Below, in pieces: positions 1 to 64,000 of a stretch of DNA of 64,000 nucleotides. The translations under genes and the position numbers were made by a program. The notes beneath the pieces are model-generated. The model searched no databases. It had not been told where the DNA came from and was given only the letters and a program-made list of their open reading frames with translations. This stretch comes from Pterois miles (taxonomy: Eukaryota > Chordata > Actinopteri > Perciformes > Scorpaenidae): the NCBI GenBank assembly GCA_947000775.1, contig CAMQGK010000149.1:1-64000 (forward strand), given 5' to 3'. Each line of letters opens with the position of its first letter. The stretch's first letter is position 1.

Positions 1-807
1 GGAGAGGAGGAGGAGAGGAGAGGAGAGGAGGAGGAGAGGAGAGGAGAGGAGGAGGAGAGGAGAGGAGGAGAGGAGAGGAGGAGAGGAGAGGAGGAGGAGA
101 GGAGGAGGAGAGGAGGAGGAGAGGAGAGGAGGAGGAGAGGAGAGGAGAGGAGGAGAGGAGAGGAGAGGAGAGGAGAGGAGGAGAGGGGGAGGAGGAGAGG
201 AGAGGGAGAGGAGAGGAGAGGAGGAGAGGAGAGGAGAGGGGAGGAGGAGAGGAGAGGAGGAGAGAGGAGGAGAGGAGAGGAGAGGAGAGGAGGAGAGGAG
301 AGGAGGAGAGAGGAGGAGAGGAGAGGAGAGGGGAGGAGGAGAGGAGAGGAGGAGAGAGGAGGAGAGGAGAGGAGAGGAGAGGAGGAGAGGAGAGGAGGAG
401 AGAGGAGGAGAGGAGAGGAGAGGAGAGGAGGAGAGGAGGAGAGGAGGAGAGGAGAGGGGAGGAGGAGAGGAGGAGAGAGGAGGAGAGGAGAGGAGAGGAG
501 AGGAGGAGAGGAGAGGAGAGGAGGAGAGGAGAGGAGGAGAGAGGAGGAGAGGAGAGGAGAGGAGAGGAGGAGAGGAGAGGGGAGGAGGAGAGGAGAGGAG
601 AGGAGAGGAGAGGAGGAGAGAGGAGGAGAGAGGAGGAGAGGAGAGGAGAGGAGAGGAGGAGAGGAGAGGAGAGGGGAGGAAGAGAGGAGAGGAGGAGAGA
701 GGAGGAGAGGAGAGGAGAGGAGGAGAGGAGAGGAGGAGAGGAGAGGAGAGGAGGAGAGAGGAGGAGAGGAGAGGAGAGGAGAGGAGGAGAGGAGAGGAGA
801 GGAGAGG
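1..807. repeat. GGAGA-type microsatellite, about 0.8 kb, left flank of the LINE
   Basis: An imperfect array of GGAGA and GGA units (GGAGAGGAGAGGAGGA) that runs off the left edge, so its full length is unknown. It is homopurine on the plus strand and homopyrimidine in the transcript. It abuts the LINE 3' end at 807/808. Confidence 0.97.
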
Positions 808-820
808 TTTTCAAAATCCC

Positions 821-826
821 TTTATT
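821..826 (-). promoter_or_regulatory. LINE polyadenylation hexamer AATAAA
   Basis: AATAAA on the minus strand, about 13 bases before the LINE 3' end. Because the LINE lies in sense inside the myosin intron, this signal could also be seen by the host transcript. Confidence 0.6.
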
Positions 827-914
827 TATCAATTGCAGGGACAAAGAGGAAAACTGTTGGTTCAACAGGAAACAAAAACAATATCATTCCAACAGCATCA
901 ATATATTACTGTAA

Positions 915-3900
915 TCAAATGTTAAAAATCAAAAATCCGTCCTCTCCCACAGAGCACAAAACCCCCCCAACAGACCATAAACGGCTGAAAGCCTGCAAGT
1001 TGTCCATCAATTTATAGTAGGTATATTCCACCCTCAGTCTGGCTTTCACCAGTCCTTCCAGAACCGGTATTACTTTAGTGCTGCCAGAACCCTGAGTCCG
1101 GTTCCTACGCGTCAGCCAGATGGCCAGTTTAGCAGCAGCAGACAAGAAATTTAACAATATCACAACAGACTTTTCTTTAGTTGAATATTTCGGTCCGAAA
1201 ATGAACAGATTATTAGACAAGACCTCCCCAAAACCCTGAAACCACCCTCTCAGGAGGTCAAATAGTTCCACCAGCCGGGGACACTGAATAAACAAATGTT
1301 CGAGGGTCTCAATGTCTCCACAGAAAATGCACCCCTCCCCCAGCTCAGGATCAAGGTGCGCTCTGTACCTGTTCGTGGCTATAGCCCCATGTACAACCCT
1401 CCATTGGAGGTCTGCTGCCCGCTTCTCAACGGGCAGCTTGTACAGGGTCCGCCAACTGCCTTTCGGGGAAGAGTCTGGACCAATGCACCCGACCCACTTC
1501 GACTCCTTGATCCCAGCTAATGAATCCAAGTTCAGCACTTTGACACAGGATACATAGAGGTCTTTTTTCCTTGCAGCTTGAAAGCTGTCCAGTTTCAGCG
1601 TTGTAAAGGTCAGGAGCTGACCTCCTCCTTCCCTCCACTCCCCCACCGCTGGAGTGATGGATATTGGGGGGAAGCCGTAGTCCCCTTCCTCGCTCCACTG
1701 GTCATAGAGGGCCGGATCCTCTGCGAAACCCCTTAGCGACGGTGGCAGGGCAGCGCAGACTTCATCCACCACTCTTTTCACCAACCTGCTGGAGGTGATG
1801 TTGCAACTCTCCCGCAGGGCTTCCACCGTCATCTTCATCAGATGGCCCAGCTTGGTGCATCCAGCCTCCCTGAGCTTGGACCGCAGGCTAGCTGATTTCA
1901 AAATTTCAGTTTTTAGGAAATTGTTGGAAAACAAAGGTTCCTCAAAGATCCACGTACCCGGTATTACCTTGTCTGTGCGGGTAATACTGAATATCTGCCA
2001 TGCCTGCAACACAGACGAGTAAAAAGGTGTTAATCCAGAGAGGTCCACTTCCTCTGGATTTAAAAGGAAAAGCTGTTTATCGTAGCCCAGCCTCCCAGCT
2101 CTCCTCAGCAACAGTCGGGCGGTGTCCAGCCAGCATGGGCCACAGCTGTAGAGCAGTTTTTGAGCCGTCTGAAGTCTAAAGGAAGCAACCTTGGACTTAA
2201 TATTTATTAAACCCTGCCCTCCTTCACCAACTGGCAGGTAGAGCGCTGCTGCCCGGATCCAGTGCCGGCCAGACCAGAAGAAGTCGACAATGGATTTCTG
2301 GATATCCTCCATCAGGCCACTTGGTGGGGTCAAAACAACCAGTCTATGCCATAGAGTCGAAGCGACCAAGTTGTTAGCAACCAAAAACCTTCCCCTATAT
2401 GACAGCTGGGGTAGCAACCATTTCCATTTAGACAACCGTGCGCACACTTTCTCCTGAGCTCCCTCCCAGTTCCTCCTTTGGAAACCCTCGGTTCCCAGAA
2501 ACACTCCCAGCACATTCAGCCCCTCCTTCCCCCACTCAAGTCCTCCAGGCAGGGTGGGCACCACCTGGTCCCTCCACTGTCCCACCAACAACGCCTCACT
2601 CTTTCCCCAGTTCACCCGTGCAGACGAGGCCCTTTCATACAGGGACAGAGTATCCCTCAAACCTTGAACGTCCCCCTGAGAGGACACAAACACGCACACA
2701 TCATCTGCATAAGCGGAAACAGTAGGGGGACGCTCAAAGTCAGAGGAACCGGGAATTGAGATACCACTGAGCCGCCCTCGCAATCTGCACAGCAAGGGCT
2801 CAATGGCAAGGCTGTAGAGTTGTCCTGATATAGGACAGCCCTGCCTGATCCCTCGCTGCACAGGAATCGGCCGACTCAGCCCTGCCCCCATCTTCACCAT
2901 ACACTGTGCACCACTATACAGTAACCTAACCCAAGACACAAAACCATCACCAAAACCAAAAGCCTTGAGTGCAGAAAACAAATAAAAATGATCCACCCTG
3001 TCAAAAGCCTTCTCCTGATCAAGTGACAGAATCCCAATATTTACATTGCAACCTTGACACAAATCAAAGACGTCTCTCATGAGAAACACATTGTCCATAA
3101 TTGTTCTATCCAGGACACAATAGGTCTGATCAGGGTTGACAATTAATTCTAGAATGACCTTGAGTCTATTTGACAGAGCTCTGGAGAGCACCTTGTAGTC
3201 AGTACATAGAAGAGCAACCGGTCTCCAGTTCCTGAGCAGTGCCAGGTCTCCCTTCTTCGGCAACAAAGAAAGTACTGCTCTCTGACAAGACACAGGAAGA
3301 AAACCAGTTCTGTAGCACTCTAGGAAAACACAGTGCAGATCCGGCCCAAGGATTTTCCAGAATCGCTGGTAGAAGTCGGTGGTGAGCCCATCGACTCCCG
3401 GCGCCCGTCCCGACGCCATCTGATTGACCGCTATAGTCAGCTCGTCCAGCGTCAGCTCAGACTCCAGAACAGCCTTCTCCTCCAGACTAAGCTGAGGAAG
3501 ACCCTCCAGGAGCTCCTCTTGGCACTCCACGCTACATGACTCGGCCCCAAAGAGGTCCGTGTAGAACGCCATGGCGTGGCTCCTCATCTCACCCGGGTCA
3601 GAGGTCACCTTGCCTCCAGGAAGCTGCAGGCAGGTCATTTTCTTCCTTTGAGCCACCGATCTCTCCAGGTTGAAGAAAAAAGAGCTCGGAGCATCCATGT
3701 CCCTCAGCTGGAGGAATCGAGACCTGACCAGAGCTCCTTTGACTCTTTCCTGCAGGAACAAGCTGAGCTCCTGCCTCTTTTCCTGCAGCAGGTGACCTGT
3801 GTTGGGGTCTGGGTCCTGATGTAACCCCCCCTCTAAAAGCCTAATTTCAGCTTCGAGACGTTTAATTGCTGCCTTTACTTTGGCAGTAGAATGGGATGTA

Positions 3901-4883
3901 TACTGCTGGCAGAAGATCCGGATCTGTGTCTTCCCGACCTCCCACCACAGCTTCAGTGAACTAAAATCTGCTTTTTTTGCTTCCCATCTTCCCCAAAAGC
4001 ACTCAAAGCTTCTACAGAAGATATTATCCTGCAGGAGCTTGTTATTGAAACTCCAGTGTGAGTTAACCCTTTCACCTGGTGAGGTGATCAGGTCTACTGT
4101 TGCCAAATGGTGGTCAGTGAAACCAACTGGAATAATCTGACTATAGGCTAACCTTGAAGTCAGACTTTCCGAAATGTATAGCCGATCCAGTCTGGCTGCA
4201 CTAACTCGGTTGTTGCAGACCCTAACCCATGTGTACTGCCGGGCTTGTGGATACTTGACCCTCCACGTATCTACCAGATCTGACAGCATGATAATGTTTT
4301 TAAGGACATGTGCTGACTGAGGATGGGGCTCCTCACCTGTCCTGTCTACTGTAAAGTCTAAGGTGCAGTTAAAATCACCACCAACAATGAGTTGCTCGTG
4401 ATGGAGCTCCTTCAGCACTCTTTCCAATGAGCTGAAAAAAGCTAGTCTATCAGCTCCCTGATTTGGAGCGTAGATGTTAATAAAACAAAATACCGAACCC
4501 TCTATTTCTGCCCTGACCACCAGGAGCCGACCCTTCACTTCCTCCGAAGAGGATAAAACATTTACATTAACAGATGTTCTAAACAGAACAGCCACTCCTG
4601 CGCTGACGTTAGTGCCATGGCTGAGGGCAAACGACCCCTCCCACCATAAGCCCCAGTCTGTCTCATCAGAAGGAGTGGAGTGAGTCTCCTGAAGAAACAT
4701 CACATCCACTTTCTTCTGTAGACAGACCTCAGAAATTAAAGCTCTTTTCTGTCTGTCTCTACCACCATTGATATTTAGAGACCCGACCTTAAGGCTCTGC
4801 ATAGAGAGGGCAGAGAGGAGGAACAGACAGGAAACAACGATTAAAGAACAGTTCATAGAAAACACCGTGCTGTACATGATCAT
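915..4883 (-). CDS. LINE ORF2: endonuclease and reverse transcriptase, 1322 aa, intact
   Basis: The enzyme for target-primed reverse transcription. The APE endonuclease spans residues about 31-265: catalytic Asn in LNING (37-40), Glu66 in LQETH, GGDFN (168-172), RLDR (231-234) and the TDHH histidines (256-259). Reverse transcriptase follows: GRAPGVDG near 495, LLPKKGD near 540, DQEKAFDRVDH near 625, RGIRQGCPISGQ near 680 and the catalytic YADD at 725-728. A C-terminal CCHC (C-x2-C-x7-H-x4-C) lies near 1185-1201. Length is normal for the clade (about 1,300). The start ATG overlaps the ORF1 stop as ATGA, which implies termination-reinitiation. The first 28 residues are hydrophobic (LIVVSCLFLLSAL), odd for a LINE. 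Met28 just before SLKVGS would be the domain-minimal start. Confidence 0.93.
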   Translation of the reverse strand: MIMYSTVFSMNCSLIVVSCLFLLSALSMQSLKVGSLNINGGRDRQKRALISEVCLQKKVDVMFLQETHSTPSDETDWGLWWEGSFALSHGTNVSAGVAVLFRTSVNVNVLSSSEEVKGRLLVVRAEIEGSVFCFINIYAPNQGADRLAFFSSLERVLKELHHEQLIVGGDFNCTLDFTVDRTGEEPHPQSAHVLKNIIMLSDLVDTWRVKYPQARQYTWVRVCNNRVSAARLDRLYISESLTSRLAYSQIIPVGFTDHHLATVDLITSPGERVNSHWSFNNKLLQDNIFCRSFECFWGRWEAKKADFSSLKLWWEVGKTQIRIFCQQYTSHSTAKVKAAIKRLEAEIRLLEGGLHQDPDPNTGHLLQEKRQELSLFLQERVKGALVRSRFLQLRDMDAPSSFFFNLERSVAQRKKMTCLQLPGGKVTSDPGEMRSHAMAFYTDLFGAESCSVECQEELLEGLPQLSLEEKAVLESELTLDELTIAVNQMASGRAPGVDGLTTDFYQRFWKILGPDLHCVFLECYRTGFLPVSCQRAVLSLLPKKGDLALLRNWRPVALLCTDYKVLSRALSNRLKVILELIVNPDQTYCVLDRTIMDNVFLMRDVFDLCQGCNVNIGILSLDQEKAFDRVDHFYLFSALKAFGFGDGFVSWVRLLYSGAQCMVKMGAGLSRPIPVQRGIRQGCPISGQLYSLAIEPLLCRLRGRLSGISIPGSSDFERPPTVSAYADDVCVFVSSQGDVQGLRDTLSLYERASSARVNWGKSEALLVGQWRDQVVPTLPGGLEWGKEGLNVLGVFLGTEGFQRRNWEGAQEKVCARLSKWKWLLPQLSYRGRFLVANNLVASTLWHRLVVLTPPSGLMEDIQKSIVDFFWSGRHWIRAAALYLPVGEGGQGLINIKSKVASFRLQTAQKLLYSCGPCWLDTARLLLRRAGRLGYDKQLFLLNPEEVDLSGLTPFYSSVLQAWQIFSITRTDKVIPGTWIFEEPLFSNNFLKTEILKSASLRSKLREAGCTKLGHLMKMTVEALRESCNITSSRLVKRVVDEVCAALPPSLRGFAEDPALYDQWSEEGDYGFPPISITPAVGEWREGGGQLLTFTTLKLDSFQAARKKDLYVSCVKVLNLDSLAGIKESKWVGCIGPDSSPKGSWRTLYKLPVEKRAADLQWRVVHGAIATNRYRAHLDPELGEGCIFCGDIETLEHLFIQCPRLVELFDLLRGWFQGFGEVLSNNLFIFGPKYSTKEKSVVILLNFLSAAAKLAIWLTRRNRTQGSGSTKVIPVLEGLVKARLRVEYTYYKLMDNLQAFSRLWSVGGVLCSVGEDGFLIFNI

Positions 4884-6301
4884 TTGGACTTCTTTACTTT
4901 TTTAACAATTTTACCTTTCTTTTCCTTCCTCAAAGTAGTGATGTGTTTCTTTAGGCGGAAACGTTTCCTTTCATCCAAAAGATCGAAACCTACCATCCTT
5001 TTGAGGACATTAACAGATCTAATAAATTTATCAGTGTCGCCAAAATAATCGCTAACTTTGGCAGATCTTTTAAAGGTTTCATCCAAAAACTGGTTAATGT
5101 CCTCCAGTGAGTACAGATCCGTGAGCTTAATGGAGGCTTCACCCACAGAAACTGTGTCTGACTCGGAGTCATAGTCCATCTCATCTTCACAGGAGACCTG
5201 ACTGTTGGACACAACCTGTCCTTCATTCATGTTTACAGTATTTACATTGGAGGCAGCAGATGAAGCTGCTTCATTCACATTAATCAGAGAGACTTCCTCA
5301 GTGATCTCAGCCTGAGAGCTGCTGTCCTCTGCAGCTACAGAGACCTGCTGCTCCTCAGCCTGACCCACATCTCTGTTCTCAATATGGGCTCCAGTGAGAC
5401 CAGCCACCGCCACCGTCGCGCCGGCACCGGAGGCAGCGCCAGTCACCGGAGCGTCGGCACCGGAGGCAGCGCTAGACACCGGAGCGTCAGCACCGGAGGC
5501 AGCGCCAGACACCGGAGCGTCAGCACCGGAGGCAGCGCCAGACACCGGAGCGTCGGCACCGGAGGCAGCGCCAGCCGCTGCCGCGGCGCTGCGCGCCGCA
5601 CCCTCGGCCCCACCGGCAGCGCGAGCGACAGCAGCGGAGGCGCCCGCCGCATCAGATGCGGAAGCGGCTTCCGCCTGCTTGTGCGGACACGCGAACCGTT
5701 TATGGCCGACATCACCACATTCAAAACATTTAATCTGTCCTGAACTAGCATAAACCATGTAGGCACCGTCACCATGCTTCACTCTGAAGGACACCTCCAG
5801 AGTCTGAGCAGGTGAGTCTAAGAACATGAACACCTGCCTCCGCAGGGACTGAACATGCTTCAGTTTAGGATCCTTACATCCTAAACTCACCGTTTTAAAT
5901 CCGCTCGCAAACTTGCCGAATCTACGGAGCTCGTTCTCTAACAGCTCGTTCGGGATAAACGGCGGAACACCGGACACGGTGATCCGCGTGGACGGAGCTG
6001 ACAGCGGGGAAACCTGAACAAACAGCTGCCTGATGAACACGCCGCTCTCTATCAGCTGATAGACACGCGGTTCATCGTTCAGAAACACAACGACAGCTTT
6101 ATTCATCCTAGACGCATAGGAGACATTATCGTGACCTACCTGCTCACCGACTGCCAGCAGAACCTCCTCCACCGACACGGTGCTATCCGGCGGGACGATC
6201 CGCACTCCCTGCCGGAGAGACGGAGGTGGCGTCTCGGCGGACGCCATTCCGCCCGAAAAACGCCGCACAAAACCACCGATCACACAGTATATTATCCGCA
6301 A
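4880..6301 (-). CDS. LINE ORF1: nucleic-acid-binding protein with zinc knuckle, up to 473 aa, intact
   Basis: The chaperone-like ORF1 protein of the LINE. There are two RRM-like stretches (about 35-100 and 105-175), then one CCHC knuckle, C192-x2-C-x4-H-x4-C205. Next come an Ala-rich segment with an 11-residue tandem repeat (unit like GAASGADAPVS, residues about 243-293), an acidic region, and a Lys-rich C-terminus (KKGKIVKKVKKSK). The first ATG is at 6301. Met19 at 6247 (MASAETPP) lies in a better Kozak context and is the more likely start. The stop TGA (4880-4882) overlaps the ORF2 ATG. It probably packages LINE RNA in an RNP, by analogy with other ORF1 proteins. Confidence 0.88.
   Translation of the reverse strand: MRIIYCVIGGFVRRFSGGMASAETPPPSLRQGVRIVPPDSTVSVEEVLLAVGEQVGHDNVSYASRMNKAVVVFLNDEPRVYQLIESGVFIRQLFVQVSPLSAPSTRITVSGVPPFIPNELLENELRRFGKFASGFKTVSLGCKDPKLKHVQSLRRQVFMFLDSPAQTLEVSFRVKHGDGAYMVYASSGQIKCFECGDVGHKRFACPHKQAEAASASDAAGASAAVARAAGGAEGAARSAAAAAGAASGADAPVSGAASGADAPVSGAASGADAPVSSAASGADAPVTGAASGAGATVAVAGLTGAHIENRDVGQAEEQQVSVAAEDSSSQAEITEEVSLINVNEAASSAASNVNTVNMNEGQVVSNSQVSCEDEMDYDSESDTVSVGEASIKLTDLYSLEDINQFLDETFKRSAKVSDYFGDTDKFIRSVNVLKRMVGFDLLDERKRFRLKKHITTLRKEKKGKIVKKVKKSK
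5424..5575 (-). repeat. 33-bp tandem repeat inside LINE ORF1
   Basis: About 4.5 copies with starts at 5424, 5457, 5490, 5523 and 5556. Each unit keeps the frame and encodes 11 residues (Ala/Gly/Ser/Asp/Pro). Copies differ at only a few bases, so expansion is recent. Copy number may differ between members of the family. Confidence 0.9.
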
Positions 6302-6455
6302 AAACCAATAAAGAATCTTACCTGATCATGTACACAGTACAGATGAAAAGAAACAGTGAAAAGTCCAATAACAGGGATAGAAATCATTCAAACACTCGCG
6401 CCACTCGCTCTGCCGACACCACGCACCCACACTCACACCCACCGGAACCGGAAAG

Positions 6456-6518
6456 GGAGGAGAGGAGAGGAGAGGAGAGGAGAGGAGGAGAGGAGAGGAG
6501 GAGAGCGGAGGAGAGGAG
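6456..6518. repeat. Short GGAGA array, right flank of the LINE, next to a splice donor
   Basis: The same repeat as at 1-807, about 63 bases, interrupted once by GCGGA. The LINE 5' end touches it at 6455. The host exon donor is at 6526, so only about 8 bases of unique intron lie between. Confidence 0.92.
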
Positions 6519-6526
6519 GTACCCAC

Positions 6527-61247
<54,721 letters not shown>

Positions 61248-62860
61248 CTAACACCAAATTAAATTAGTTTTTTTTTAAAAGTGAATGATCCTTCACCAGA
61301 GCCCTTTATAGGTTCAGATGTGTTTGGTTTCTGCACTGCCCTGCTGCTAATGGTCCACTCCACTCACAACCTTTCCACGGCAGGTAACCAATCCACTTGC
61401 AGCGGCAGAGCAGTGTGATAGCTGATATACTGTAATCTCAAAGCAGCATGCTGTGGTGTGTCGTATGCACTATTGTATGTGCACAGACCAGGAAATAAAT
61501 AAACCAGCAGTAAGTCTTTTATGTCCTATTGTCTTGCGTGCACACCGGCTAGAAGTGATGAAGTAGAACTGACATGCTTGACATTTCAGCCCTTAGACAT
61601 TAGACAGCGATAGTTTAACTTTTCTGAACTGGAGGTAATGTTTGTCTCTGGTTTATAGGAAAATCTGACACAACTAAAGCTGGGCATAAACTGTATGATT
61701 TTAGAAAAGTTGTTGAGTTTATGTGCTCACACTGTAAGTGTAAAGTGTTTGCTTGCAGAGGTGTGTAGGGATCACAGTGCCAGCAGGGCAGAAACATGCT
61801 GTCTGATCATCTGCCATCCTGTCTGCTGACTTATCTAAAAAAAGAGGCGCCAGCATATATGGACTTGCAGGTGGCGAGGAAGACATGGACAGCATGCCCT
61901 AAGCTAGCTAAGTTTTACTGTATCTACTGTACATTGTTATCTTGATAGCTTCGCTCTGATTACTGTAAGAAAAGTAGAAAAAAGGCGGTGACGTTGGCGA
62001 TTCGGCTCGTGGCTCTGCTTCAACGGTCCGAGAGCCCGTGGGAGGAGTTAACCGGTCCTTGGTTCCCCCCGTACACTGCCGGAAAACAAGGGAGCTGAAA
62101 TTGTGTCCGACTCTGAAATGAGTCTTGCTTCTCAAAATTCAGGACAGAAATGATCTACAATCGTACAGTGTATGCCCAGCTTTAACGGAGAGGGAAATTA
62201 GCGGACTACATGTTGGCTTGTGAGAGTGCCTTTCGGCTTTTTCCACTGCAAATCTGGCCCGTCACCTCACTTTATGTGGCTCGTGAGGGCTTGTAATGAA
62301 TACATTATGGTTATCATACAATTCTATGCTGCTTTATAGAAGGATGGTGTTCTTAAACTACATGTCCCACAATGCATCTCGATTTTGTTACTGAACAAAT
62401 TTTTAAAAATAAATTGTTCAATATTTCTGCTTCCAATTATTTTTCCAAGACTTCTGCTTTCAGAGCTAGTTATTGAATAAATTATTACTCAAACTAATAA
62501 TAATCAAATGCAGAGGCAATTTTGTAATGATCAAGAGTAGATATATTTATATAGTCTTACAATTACAACCGGCCCTTTGAGGGGAACCATGATGCTGATG
62601 AGGCCTGGGATCAAACTGATACCCCTGATCCTACTAATAGAGGCCTGCCCACCTATAGTTCACCCACACAGCTGTTTTTATATATTATATATTCATAATA
62701 TTATTATATATTCACTTGACCTCCTCTCTGAGCACCGTGTGGCAAAAGCAGACTGTGGTTGATTAGTTTTATTGCACCTGGTGGTTTTATTACACCTTTA
62801 TCAATGTTATTGGTTCATGAGGTGCAAATACAGGGCGGGGGGGAAAAAGAGGGTGGTAGG
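61248..62860. other. Upstream region of the myosin gene without a recognised exon
   Basis: The first coding exon and promoter of the myosin should lie here or beyond the right edge. I found no convincing open frame with splice sites, no TATA box with context and no CpG-rich block. Confidence 0.4.
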
Positions 62861-62869
62861 TGCCTGTGA

Positions 62870-62922
62870 ATTTCTCCACTGCAAGACTAATAAAGGAATA
62901 GCTTATCTTATCTTATCTTATA
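62870..62922 (+). mobile_element. Retroelement 3' tail ending in TTATC repeats
   Basis: GAATTTCTCCACTGCAAGAC, then TAATAAAGGAATAGC and TTATCTTATCTTATC. It is laid out like the tails at 16453-16497 and, on the other strand, 6671-6730. Only the very 3' end is present. Confidence 0.55.
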
Positions 62923-63832
62923 ACATGCATGGCAGCTAAGCATAACGTATATGGCCATTACTTTAATTTAATAAATTCAATTCAATCATACATTTTTTAA
63001 CACTTTGCTGTTTTGGAAGCCTCGTCTAAAATGTTGTGTCCTCAGAGTGTTTCAGATAGAGGTGGAAAGAGGAGCTGCAGCGCAGCTGGTGTGAGAAAAG
63101 ACATTAAAGCATGTAAACATGTTCTAGTAGAAACCCAAAATACAAGTAGGAGCCTGAAAATAATCATAATAATCCTACTTATCAGCATAATGCAGTATAT
63201 TCAACAAATATTTAACATTAGTGCATCATGAAACAAGTGTTATCTTATGCTCAATATGACCAAATGCACTTTTCAGAGGGAATTATATTATGTCTCTGCA
63301 CCACATGATAAAATGATATTAGTCATTAAATGACTGTTTCTCGACCAGGCAGTCAGTTCTTTAGATTCTGCACTCAGGACTCCCTGGAGGGAAGTACTGA
63401 TCCTGAGTGGATTATCCTGCTAAAGGAAAGTCAATCAAATTGCCATGAAGTGAACTCAGCGCATCCAAAGTGGAAGGATGATACTTCATGAGCTTTCCCC
63501 TCCAACAGGTGAAAATGGCAACTCTGAAAACTAAAATTTCCAAGAGATTTGCTTTCATGGTCCCCAGAGGATGAAGCACATTGTTGCTGCTTCCAGCTTT
63601 ATCAGATCTCTTTGCCTGCTATCTAATATCTGCTATCTGTTTTCCGTGGTCATTTGACTAGTACAAAATAAAATGGCGTTAGTTGTTGTTGTGACAGCAG
63701 AACGCACGTCAGTGGTCGCAGCTCGCCGGTCTGAGAACGGCTGCAGGTCCAGAGGGATGGCCGCCTAGCTAGCCGGGTAGCTTGCCCTTCTCTGGAGCGA
63801 TAGAAAGCTGGAGGGGCAGTTGGTGTTTGGTT

Positions 63833-63970
63833 CATTTTCTGTTACCAGTATAGCATTAAAGCATGGTGAAACTAGTAAGATAGCTACTGTAACTAGCCAG
63901 CTGTCTGACTGTTAGCTAGCTAGCTAGCTAATTCCTCCATGCTTTAATGCTACACTGGTTACAGAAAATG
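63833..63970. repeat. 34-bp imperfect palindrome with 70-bp spacer
   Basis: The arms 63833-63866 and 63937-63970 are inverse copies with two mismatches (one arm begins CATTTTCTGTTACCAG). The spacer carries GCTAGCTAGCTAGCTA. Probably a hairpin-type MITE or its terminal repeats. Confidence 0.8.
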
Positions 63971-64000
63971 AGACAAAGTCATCACTCGTGGTGATAGCAA

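Larger units (their letters stand above)
808..6455 (-). mobile_element. Full-length Tx1-like (L1 superfamily) LINE inserted in a GGAGA microsatellite
   Basis: A non-LTR retrotransposon of about 5.65 kb, complete by structure: a short 5' leader (about 150-200 bases), ORF1 with a zinc knuckle, ORF2 with APE endonuclease, reverse transcriptase and C-terminal CCHC, and an approximately 107-base 3' UTR. It ends in GATTTTGAAAA without a real poly(A) tail. Domain content and ORF1 type resemble the Xenopus Tx1 element. Both sides are the same GGAGA repeat, so a target duplication cannot be read. Some Tx1-clade families are known to target microsatellites, and I infer the same here. It lies in the sense direction within an intron of the myosin gene. 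Both ORFs are open, suggesting a recent insertion. The family name is not assigned. Confidence 0.9.

Noticed and set aside
5384..5753. Plus-strand open frames over LINE ORF1
   Set aside because: Shadows of the GC-rich 33-bp repeat in ORF1.

Overview
The window is vertebrate, almost certainly teleost fish, nuclear DNA. The evidence is many short exons with GT-AG introns, abundant CA/GT microsatellites, and several repeat types familiar from fish genomes: a tRNA-like SINE, small inverted-repeat transposons, LINE tails ending in TTATC repeats, and a Tx1-clade LINE. There is no bacterial or viral gene organisation.

One host gene fills the window on the minus strand, an unconventional class XV myosin. 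I could splice 62 exons by hand from about 61,247 down to 6,527 (about 6.9 kb of coding sequence, roughly 2,300 codons) with every junction in phase and no stop. The order is myosin motor (61.2 to 47.0 kb), IQ neck (46.9 to 46.3 kb), MyTH4-1 (39.5 to 34.2 kb), the first lobe of a FERM domain (34.3 to 32.3 kb), a long Pro/Met/charged insert (32.3 to 20.0 kb), the remaining FERM lobes (19.8 to 14.0 kb), SH3 (13.9 to 13.4 kb), MyTH4-2 (13.3 to 9.7 kb) and most of the C-terminal FERM (9.5 to 6.5 kb). The last exons lie beyond the left edge. The true first exon is not identified. The motor differs clearly from the MYO15A type, so I favour the MYO15B paralogue. Family knowledge places myosin XV in actin-based protrusions, where the motor walks on actin and the MyTH4-FERM-SH3 tail carries cargo.

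The leftmost 6.5 kb is a single intron. It holds a long GGAGA array (1 to 807), a full-length Tx1-like LINE in the gene's sense orientation (808 to 6455) with both ORFs open and overlapping by ATGA, and a short continuation of the same array that reaches to within about 10 bases of the host splice donor. The element therefore sits inside a microsatellite, which fits known microsatellite-targeting members of its clade.

The other introns hold simple repeats (three TG tracts directly abut splice acceptors), a 35-bp minisatellite, an alternating 83/85-bp minisatellite, an approximately 1-kb ATGCT array with about 170-bp higher-order periodicity, a SINE with a perfect 12-bp target duplication, a decayed LINE 3' end, several MITE-like elements, a duplicated approximately 180-bp intronic segment, and a 34-bp imperfect palindrome near the right edge. 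No other host gene, CRISPR array, rRNA or functional tRNA gene is visible.
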